Shown one piece after another: positions 1 to 5,223 of a stretch of 8,671 nucleotides of DNA. Origin of the DNA: JAZLIL01 sp045617405 (GTDB taxonomy: Bacteria > Bacillota > Clostridia > Lachnospirales > Lachnospiraceae). Position numbers and translations under genes: made by a program. The first letter of the stretch is position 1, and each line of letters starts with the position of its first letter. The notes under the pieces are model-generated. The model searched no databases and was not told the origin of the DNA. It saw only the letters and a list, made by a program, of their open reading frames with translations. The stretch covers positions 1 to 8,671 of the forward strand of contig JAZLIL010000167.1 in the NCBI GenBank assembly GCA_045617405.1, in the 5' to 3' direction.

Positions 1-842
1 CTTCCGTCATCGGATTCGATAACAGACACTCTGAAGCCGTCATCCTCATCCCAGCGCATGTAGTCCATCTGCCACTTCAGCTGCTCGCAGTTGATTCTGT
101 CACCAAGAAGCATCGAACTGAACACGGTAATACCCGAATTGAAGGTGTCACGGTCCTTGAGAAGTGCAAGCGACGGTCCGAGAAGCTCGTTCATGTAGTT
201 TAACATCTGAAGATCTCCTGAATTGATCGGACGATCCTTTTCAATTACGGAAAATCTTGCACACTGAGTTCCGTTTACGAACACTGCCGACGACGCAAAG
301 TTCATAATGCGGTCGTTTCCTTCGAATTTGTACAGGCGTGCTCCGCTCTCCCTGATTGAATCCATTCCGGGATAGTGCTCGCGGGTATAGCGCATGAAGT
401 CAATGGAGGTGTAATTGTACCTGCTCATGTGACTCCACTCCTCATCAACATCGTTGTCTCCGTACTGGTCGCTCATTGCGATAACACGATTGTTCGCATC
501 GAGCAGAACGATGGGATTGTGGAAGATGTGCCAGCACTCGTTTACAATGTTGTGGTAGTTCATCTTTACGGCTGCCTCAAGAACAGTCTCGTTCCAGTCA
601 TTATAGAAATCAAAAACATCCTGAAACGTCTCAAGCGCGACCTTCAGGTCCATGTCTGGAATGACGATTTTTCCGCCCGTTCCCGTGCAGACAACATCCT
701 CATCCTCCTGTGTCAGCATGCAGCAATTGTCCGCATAGGCAAGTCTGGCACTTCGAAGGACACTTGGAGCGTCATCGGCAATTGTGTAGACAGGATCGAG
801 ACTCATTATCCTGTTTGCAATCATCCACATACTCAGTTTCAT
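1..842 (-). CDS. Probable PucR/CdaR-like transcriptional regulator, C-terminus cut by window edge
   Basis: An open frame of 280 codons runs off the left edge without a stop. The protein begins MKLSMWMIANRI. Residues about 1-90 are an alpha/beta region (DAPSVLRSARLAYADN at 24-39). Residues about 95-200 look like a PAS/GAF-type sensor domain, with a typical beta segment NPIVLLDANNRVIAMS at 109-124. A helical linker follows around 207-230. This layout resembles PucR/CdaR-type regulators, whose C-terminal helix-turn-helix would lie outside the window, so DNA binding is inferred and not seen. I chose the ATG at 842 because GGTGG lies 6 bases upstream. An in-frame ATG at 932 would add 30 residues, including a Cys/Phe-rich hydrophobic run, and has no ribosome binding site. 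The gene lies 150 bases downstream of the transporter on the same strand. It could control that gene or itself, but the ligand is unknown. Confidence 0.6.
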   Translation of the reverse strand, partial: MKLSMWMIANRIMSLDPVYTIADDAPSVLRSARLAYADNCCMLTQEDEDVVCTGTGGKIVIPDMDLKVALETFQDVFDFYNDWNETVLEAAVKMNYHNIVNECWHIFHNPIVLLDANNRVIAMSDQYGDNDVDEEWSHMSRYNYTSIDFMRYTREHYPGMDSIRESGARLYKFEGNDRIMNFASSAVFVNGTQCARFSVIEKDRPINSGDLQMLNYMNELLGPSLALLKDRDTFNSGITVFSSMLLGDRINCEQLKWQMDYMRWDEDDGFRVSVIESDDG

Positions 843-905
843 AACAATCCACCATTCATTCTCGTCAAAAAAGCACAAAAAAAAGCATAAAATAAGGCAC
901 ATGCG

Positions 906-926
906 ACGAAGAAAAGTATTCTTCGT
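906..926. repeat. Perfect inverted repeat upstream of the regulator gene
   Basis: ACGAAGAA (906-913) and TTCTTCGT (919-926) form a perfect 8-base inverted repeat around a 5-base spacer. It lies 64 bases upstream of the preferred start of the regulator gene. It could be an operator for dimeric binding, possibly autoregulatory, or a hairpin in the 5' leader. A possible -10 element (TATGAT on the minus strand, 936-941) lies just upstream, but no convincing -35 accompanies it. Confidence 0.5.
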
Positions 927-994
927 ACTCATGGTATCATATTTTATCCTTGAAGTCCATTACATTTTGGTCATTTATGACGAAAAGTATCCTT
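911..994. repeat. Pair of direct repeats GAAAAGTATYCTT
   Basis: GAAAAGTATTCTT at 911-923 recurs as GAAAAGTATCCTT at 982-994, 12 of 13 bases identical and 71 bases apart. The first copy lies inside the inverted repeat at 906-926. The second overlaps the stop codon of the transporter gene. Two near-identical sites flanking the promoter region of a regulator gene suggest operator sites, but no binding protein can be assigned from sequence. Confidence 0.4.
965..986. repeat. Inverted repeat just after the transporter gene
   Basis: TTTTGGTCAT and ATGACGAAAA flank a 2-base centre. The inner arms GTCAT/ATGAC (970-974 and 977-981) pair perfectly. After one G-G mismatch, the TTTT and AAAA tracts also pair. 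The symmetric layout could act as a weak bidirectional terminator or as a protein-binding palindrome. The short GC-poor stem makes efficient termination doubtful. Confidence 0.35.
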
Positions 995-1928
995 ATTGAC
1001 GCTTTTCCTGCTTCTTTGGTTTCTGGGCAAGAAGAATAGCTCCGAATATTAGAATGCATCCGACCATTTCACGAACTCCGAGCTTTTCCCCAAGAAGGAT
1101 CCAGCCGGCCAGTACCGAAAAAACCGACTCAAGGCTCATGATAAGAGATGCCACAGTGGGATTGACGCCTTGCTGACCGACAATCTGAAGAGTGTAGGCA
1201 ACACCGCACGACATGATTCCGGCATAAAGAATGGGAATCCATGCGCCAAGAGTTCCAAAAGATGAGAGCCAGTTATCAAACCTTTCCGCACCCGCAATTT
1301 CCGTAAAGACAGCAGGAACCGCAGAAATCACCGCAGCGACCGCGAACTGAATGCACGACATCCTGACTCCGTCGACAAGAGGTGAAAAATGGTCGATAAC
1401 AAGGATATGAAGAGCAAAGACAAAAGCGCAGACAACAATAAGAAGATCGCCCTTTGCGATTTTCAGGCTTCCTTCACCCATGCAAAGAAGATACAGCCCG
1501 ATTACTGTGATAACAACACCAACCCAGATGTTCCAGCCGCATTTCTTCTTAAGAAACAGCCCGATAACCGGTACAAGAATAATGTAGCAGGCTGTCAGAA
1601 AGCCTGCCTTTCCTGCGGGGGTGCCAAGGTAGATTCCAATCTGCTGAAGATTGGCACCCGCAGCAAGGATAACTCCGCAGGCAATTCCGCCTGCTGCAAG
1701 CGTCTTCTTCTCCTTCGCGGTCTTAGGCTTTCTTCCCGAGAGACCGAGTCTGTCAAGAAGTGCAATCACAGGAACCAGGACAGCCGATCCGATTGCAAAT
1801 CTTGTCATATTGAACGAGTAGGGACCGACTGCGTCACCTCCCGTACTCTGCGCAACAAAAGCTGCTCCCCAGATCATTGCGGTGATGAGGAGCAACAGCA
1901 TGTTTCTAAGTACTTCTTTATCTTTCAT
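993..1928 (-). CDS. EamA/DMT-superfamily transporter
   Basis: This 311-residue protein is an inner-membrane permease of the drug/metabolite transporter superfamily, whose members usually export amino acids or other small metabolites. The length fits the usual 280-310 residues with two EamA repeats. Ten hydrophobic segments are visible. The first is near residues 9-28 (AMIWGAAFVAQS, a typical EamA opening) and the last is near 289-303. The family-typical segment SLESVFSVLAGWILLGEKLG lies in the ninth helix region. The C-terminus is short and basic (QKPKKQEKRQ), as expected for a cytoplasmic tail. The start is preceded by a modest AAAGAG about 8 bases upstream. The gene follows ilvB by 89 bases and precedes the regulator. 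The context would suit export of an amino acid or keto/hydroxy acid linked to acetolactate metabolism, but the substrate cannot be read from the sequence. Confidence 0.9.
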   Translation of the reverse strand: MKDKEVLRNMLLLLITAMIWGAAFVAQSTGGDAVGPYSFNMTRFAIGSAVLVPVIALLDRLGLSGRKPKTAKEKKTLAAGGIACGVILAAGANLQQIGIYLGTPAGKAGFLTACYIILVPVIGLFLKKKCGWNIWVGVVITVIGLYLLCMGEGSLKIAKGDLLIVVCAFVFALHILVIDHFSPLVDGVRMSCIQFAVAAVISAVPAVFTEIAGAERFDNWLSSFGTLGAWIPILYAGIMSCGVAYTLQIVGQQGVNPTVASLIMSLESVFSVLAGWILLGEKLGVREMVGCILIFGAILLAQKPKKQEKRQ

Positions 1929-1967
1929 GAGAAAAAACTCTTTTCTGCTGCAAAATATTTATGGCTG

Positions 1968-2015
1968 ACAGCCTTTTCAGCCGGTAAGGAATTATCCGGC
2001 TTACTGCCCGGCTGT
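1968..2015 (-). other. Nested and alternative hairpins in the ilvB-transporter gap
   Basis: An inner stem pairs AGCCGG (1979-1984) with CCGGCT (1996-2001), extended by TAA/TTA across one bulged base. An outer stem pairs ACAGCC (1968-1973) with GGCTGT (2010-2015). The segment CAGCCGG (1978-1984) can instead pair with CCGGCTG (2008-2014), which excludes the inner stem. It begins only a few bases after the ilvB stop. No run of T follows on the minus strand, so it is not a classical terminator. It is more likely an mRNA processing, stability or partial-attenuation structure that sets transporter expression relative to ilvB. Confidence 0.5.
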
Positions 2016-2017
2016 TT

Positions 2018-3805
2018 TCAATCTATTGTGTCATTAATTGAGGCTCCGGGAATCACCATCGGTGAAACGAGTGAGTCATCCGGAATCTCTGCTACTATGA
2101 CGCAAGGCATTTTTGACGAAACAGCCTTTTCAAGCGCCGCCTTAAGCTCTCCGACCGTCGAAACCGTACATGCGCTGCATCCCATCGACTTTGCAAGCAT
2201 GCAGTAGTCAATGTTGTCGGGAAGCGACGTCTGTGAAAACCGGTCGTGAAAGAAGTAGTGCTGCCACTGGCGAACCATCCCAAGTGAACTGTTTTTCAGA
2301 ACAAGCTCGATCACGCCAAGTCCATAGGCCGAAGCTGTAGAGAGCTCATTCATGTTCATCCTGAAGCACCCGTCACCCGCAATGTTGATAACAACCCTGT
2401 CGGGGAAGGCAAGCTTTGCTCCGATAGCTGCTCCGAGGCCGAATCCCATCGTCCCCAGACCGCCTGACGTCAGAAAACGCCCGGGTCCGTTTAGATCATA
2501 GTATTTTGCAGCCCACATCTGATTCTGTCCGACTTCCGTGCAGACGATTGCATCTTTGGGAAGTACTTCATATGAAGTTCGGACTGCAAAAGGACCTGAA
2601 AGCGGCATACTGCCTTTCCGCGTGTTTCCTTCACTGCTTCCGGGAGTTTCGCTGCCCTCCTTCGTGTTTTCTTCACGACTGACGGAAGTTTTGTCAGTTT
2701 CTCCGGCGTTACCCTTCTGCCAAAAAAGCAGTTTTTCTTTTCCGTAAAGATCAATCATGCTCTTAGTCCATGCATGTCTCTTCGAATTCTTACCGATACG
2801 GCTCAAAACAAAATTCAGAAAACAGGTCACATCACCGCGGACAGTAATACCTGCAGGGACGTTCTTGTTAAGCTCGGCACTGTCAATATCGACGTGAACA
2901 ATCAGCGCATCGGGAGCAAACTTTCTAACGTTGGCCGTCACTCTTTCGCTGAACCTTGTCCCAAGTGCGAGCAGAAGGTCGCACTCCGTAACAGCACGAT
3001 TTGCTGCACGGCTTCCGTGCATGCCGCAAAGTCCGAGGCACCTTGGCGAAGCGTCATCGATTGTGCCCTTTCCCATCAGTGTTTCGCAAACAGCAAAATC
3101 CAACCTGTCGGCAAGCTCTTCAATCATGGAAGTATTGACGGCATGCGCCGAACCGCCGCCGAGAAGCATCAGAGGGCGCTTAGCCTTCCTGATTGCGCTG
3201 ACAGCCGCGTCAGCAGCCTCTTCATCAAGGTCGGATGGAATCTTCCCGGAATACTTCGAAGCGACCTTTGACCTCTCGACATCGGGAGCGTATTCTGTCT
3301 TGAATTTTGTTACATCGTTCGTAATATCAATGAGAACAGGACCCTTACGCCCCGATTCCGCAATATCAAAAGCCCTTCTGATTGTGGGTGCAAGCTTTTC
3401 AATATCCTTTACTATGAAATTGTGCTTTGTGACGGGCATCGTAATTCCGGCAATATCAACCTCCTGGAAGCTGTCCTTGCCGAGACTCGAAACCGCAACG
3501 TTGACAGTAATTGCAACAAGAGGAACAGAATCCATGTAGGCTGTGGCAATTCCCGTAACGAGATTTGTTGCTCCCGGACCTGATGTCACAAGAACGACAC
3601 CCGTTCTGCCCGATGCCCTCGCATAACCGTCTGCCGCATGGCATGCCCCCTGCTCATGCGCCGTCAGAATGTGTCTTAAGCTGTCCGAAGCGTCATAGAG
3701 AGCGTCGTAAACATTGACAACAGTACCGCCGGGATAACCGAATATGGTATCAACCCCCTGTTCCTTAAGACACTCTATTAAAATCTGTGCGCCTGTTAAC
3801 AGCAT
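2018..3805 (-). CDS. ilvB: Acetolactate synthase (acetohydroxyacid synthase), large subunit
   Basis: A cytoplasmic thiamine-diphosphate (ThDP) enzyme that condenses two pyruvates to acetolactate, or pyruvate and 2-oxobutyrate, the first common step of branched-chain amino acid synthesis. From ATG 3805 it has 595 residues. The N-terminal ThDP domain (about 1-170) carries FGYPGG, the catalytic Glu51 in HEQGA and SGPGATNL. The central domain (about 195-335) has GMHG and LGTRFSERVT. The C-terminal ThDP domain (about 405-580) has GQNQMWAA, the GDG (477-479)...KN (504-505) metal-binding motif and GMVRQWQ. Oddities: the usual TGQV is TVNV (100-103), the usual NN is KN, and residues about 364-403 form a Ser/Thr/Glu/Gly-rich insert. 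The chosen start matches the usual MxLTGAQ opening and has GGAG 6 bases upstream. An in-frame GTG at 3868 behind GGAGG would add 21 residues, and ATG 3817 lacks a ribosome binding site. No ilvN is adjacent. Confidence 0.93.
   Translation of the reverse strand: MLLTGAQILIECLKEQGVDTIFGYPGGTVVNVYDALYDASDSLRHILTAHEQGACHAADGYARASGRTGVVLVTSGPGATNLVTGIATAYMDSVPLVAITVNVAVSSLGKDSFQEVDIAGITMPVTKHNFIVKDIEKLAPTIRRAFDIAESGRKGPVLIDITNDVTKFKTEYAPDVERSKVASKYSGKIPSDLDEEAADAAVSAIRKAKRPLMLLGGGSAHAVNTSMIEELADRLDFAVCETLMGKGTIDDASPRCLGLCGMHGSRAANRAVTECDLLLALGTRFSERVTANVRKFAPDALIVHVDIDSAELNKNVPAGITVRGDVTCFLNFVLSRIGKNSKRHAWTKSMIDLYGKEKLLFWQKGNAGETDKTSVSREENTKEGSETPGSSEGNTRKGSMPLSGPFAVRTSYEVLPKDAIVCTEVGQNQMWAAKYYDLNGPGRFLTSGGLGTMGFGLGAAIGAKLAFPDRVVINIAGDGCFRMNMNELSTASAYGLGVIELVLKNSSLGMVRQWQHYFFHDRFSQTSLPDNIDYCMLAKSMGCSACTVSTVGELKAALEKAVSSKMPCVIVAEIPDDSLVSPMVIPGASINDTID
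2621..2691. repeat. 42-base (14-codon) imperfect tandem duplication inside ilvB
   Basis: The 29 bases starting at 2621 (CGTGTTTCCTTCAC...) recur from 2663 (CGTGTTTTCTTCAC...) with about 23 matches. The offset is exactly 42 bases, so the reading frame is kept. In the protein this gives NTKEGS (380-385) and NTRKGS (394-399). The duplication built much of the hydrophilic linker between the central and C-terminal domains of IlvB. Confidence 0.65.
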
Positions 3806-3865
3806 ACTAATCTCCATTCCGCGGGCAGACCACGGCACAAACAGTGATGAAAGCTCTGCAACTTT

Positions 3866-3878
3866 CACACTATCCTCC
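3866..3878 (-). promoter_or_regulatory. Strong ribosome binding site before an alternative GTG start of ilvB
   Basis: GGAGG (3878-3874) lies 5 bases before an in-frame GTG (3868-3866). This is a better Shine-Dalgarno match than the GGAG (3815-3812) before ATG 3805. Starting here would add the residues VKVAELSSLFVPWSARGMEIS ahead of the conserved MLLTGAQ. The family length favours the ATG. The strong site suggests real initiation here too, so the N-terminus is ambiguous. Confidence 0.45.
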
Positions 3879-3884
3879 ACCCGG

Positions 3885-5141
3885 CTACTTATTTGTCTTT
3901 GGTGCCTCAATTTTCAGTGCAGCTGCAGACGAAGGCATCTTAGCGTTTGTGCCTTTCTTTGTGTTTCCTGCTTCGCCCTTCACTCTCACGTAGATTGTGT
4001 CGCCCTCCTGACATTTGCTTGCGGCAATCTTTACCGCAGTCCTCTTCTTGACCGTCTTCCACTTTGCGCCGTAGTAATCAAGCTTTTCGCCGTTTGCTAC
4101 AATTGTATACTCATAAGGAACTGTCGACGACGCCTTTGTCAGTGTCAGAAGAACCGCTTTGTTCTGCAGTACGTAGTAGGCATCGGACTTTGCATCTCCG
4201 ACTGTCGGGGCGGGCGTTTTCTTTGATGTCTCAAGAATAACGGTTGCAGTCTTTGAATAAGGCTTCTTTTCGGTTGCCGCAGTTCTCACCTTAAGTGTTA
4301 CCGAATCCACCGTGGCCTCGGGACCTACCTTGCCAAAAAGATCCTCAACCGTCATTGTCTTTTCGCAGTTCTCCCACTTTCCTGCCGAAGCATCATAGTA
4401 CTCCATCTTTGCTGTCGTGTTGACGGTAAACTTCTTCATGTTTATCTTGAGCGTGGGAGCATTTGCACGCTTTGCAATACTCACGGTGCATTCCTTGCTC
4501 GGACGTGAACCGACTGACGATTCGCCTGTTCCCTTCACCTGCGGGATTCTTACGATGATGCTCGCCGCCTTGACACGAAGGACATCAAGCTCCTTAAGGA
4601 AATTCTCATACTGAGCTTTAGCCTCCGCCGTTTCAAGAAGAGAAACCGTGTGCCAGGTGTAGTCAGTTTTTTTTCTCCATTCAAAGGAATCAGCCTCATC
4701 GGCACCCGTAATGTCAACCTCGCCTGTAGCCTTATCGAACTTAACCTTTACGGAGCTGTTCTTCTTCGGAAACTCAACATCAAACAGCTTCCCGTCGGAA
4801 TCCTTAAAATAGACCGTCTTGTCGCTTGAAGCGGAAACCCACGAGATATCGACCTTCAGACAGGCTTTTCCGTCTGATGTGACATTCTCACCGAAGAGTT
4901 CCTTCCAATCCTCGCTGTCCGCATCCAGTTCCTTTTCGGAGTAGTAAAACGGACCGACCCCCGCAAGTGTGATAGTAAGCTCGTCGTAGTCAATCTCCTT
5001 TACGACACTTTCGGGCGTCTCTGCCGCAAAAATCTTCTCTGCAGGTGCCGCAGTCAATACTGCCGCAAGAACAACCGCCAGAACGGCAAGCATGGTCACA
5101 TACACAAAATTTATTCGATTACGTTTAAAAACAGCAACCAT
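3885..5141 (-). CDS. Secreted repeat-domain protein of unknown function (shorter paralogue)
   Basis: A 418-residue exported protein I do not recognise. A basic start (MVAVFKRNRI) is followed by a hydrophobic core at about 12-32 and a likely signal-peptidase site near IFAAE (37-41). The mature part is beta-rich and lysine-rich with almost no cysteine. It matches the neighbouring 751-residue protein co-linearly: EIDYDELTITLAG (49-61), DISWVS (98-103), EWRKK..W (154-163), SRPSKE (212-217), then two more repeats each ending in a Val-Arg strand. No LPXTG motif, S-layer (SLH) domain, dockerin or lipobox is visible, so it appears released or loosely bound. The start at 5141 is set by AAGGAGG with a 7-base spacer. 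An upstream in-frame ATG at 5198 has no ribosome binding site and would place 19 residues before the signal peptide. It lies 82 bases after its paralogue and 79 bases before the upstream in-frame stop-to-ATG of ilvB. Confidence 0.85.
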   Translation of the reverse strand: MVAVFKRNRINFVYVTMLAVLAVVLAAVLTAAPAEKIFAAETPESVVKEIDYDELTITLAGVGPFYYSEKELDADSEDWKELFGENVTSDGKACLKVDISWVSASSDKTVYFKDSDGKLFDVEFPKKNSSVKVKFDKATGEVDITGADEADSFEWRKKTDYTWHTVSLLETAEAKAQYENFLKELDVLRVKAASIIVRIPQVKGTGESSVGSRPSKECTVSIAKRANAPTLKINMKKFTVNTTAKMEYYDASAGKWENCEKTMTVEDLFGKVGPEATVDSVTLKVRTAATEKKPYSKTATVILETSKKTPAPTVGDAKSDAYYVLQNKAVLLTLTKASSTVPYEYTIVANGEKLDYYGAKWKTVKKRTAVKIAASKCQEGDTIYVRVKGEAGNTKKGTNAKMPSSAAALKIEAPKTNK

Positions 5142-5148
5142 AACAAAT

Positions 5149-5155
5149 CCTCCTT
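5149..5155 (-). promoter_or_regulatory. Ribosome binding site that decides the start of the 418-residue protein
   Basis: AAGGAGG (5155-5149) is a near-perfect Shine-Dalgarno sequence, 7 bases before ATG 5141. It places the start directly ahead of the signal peptide and rules against the longer open frame beginning at 5198. Confidence 0.85.
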
Positions 5156-5163
5156 CACGAGCG

Positions 5164-5201
5164 CAGATGCCACCACATAATATCACAGGCAAACGCATCT
5201 G
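5164..5201 (-). repeat. Inverted repeat between the two secreted-protein genes
   Basis: CAGATGC (5164-5170) and GCATCTG (5195-5201) form a perfect 7-base inverted repeat around a 24-base loop. It sits between the stop of the 751-residue gene and the ribosome binding site of the 418-residue gene. No T-run follows, so it is not an obvious terminator. It may be an mRNA structure affecting relative expression of the pair, or chance. Confidence 0.3.
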
Positions 5202-5223
5202 TCATCTGATTCTCCAATTAAAG

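Noticed and set aside
375..890. Plus-strand open frame of 171 codons
   Set aside because: It lies opposite the regulator gene, whose minus-strand frame is open across the whole region with protein-like composition. The plus-strand product has no recognisable features.
842..932. Longer regulator starting at ATG 932
   Set aside because: It is in frame, but it lacks a ribosome binding site and would add a Cys/Phe-rich hydrophobic stretch atypical for a cytoplasmic regulator. It would also put the palindrome inside coding sequence.
1389..2207. Plus-strand open frame of 272 codons
   Set aside because: It is antisense to the transporter and the end of ilvB, both clearly recognised. The product is low-complexity, Cys/Lys/Ser-rich and unlike a real protein.
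2774..3539. Overlapping plus-strand open frames opposite ilvB
   Set aside because: These are shadows of the conserved ilvB coding sequence; long antisense frames are expected from its codon bias.
3806..3884. T-box, leucine leader or other riboswitch ahead of ilvB
   Set aside because: Only 79 bases separate ilvB from the upstream gene. No run of Leu/Ile/Val codons, specifier-type stem or terminator hairpin is visible.
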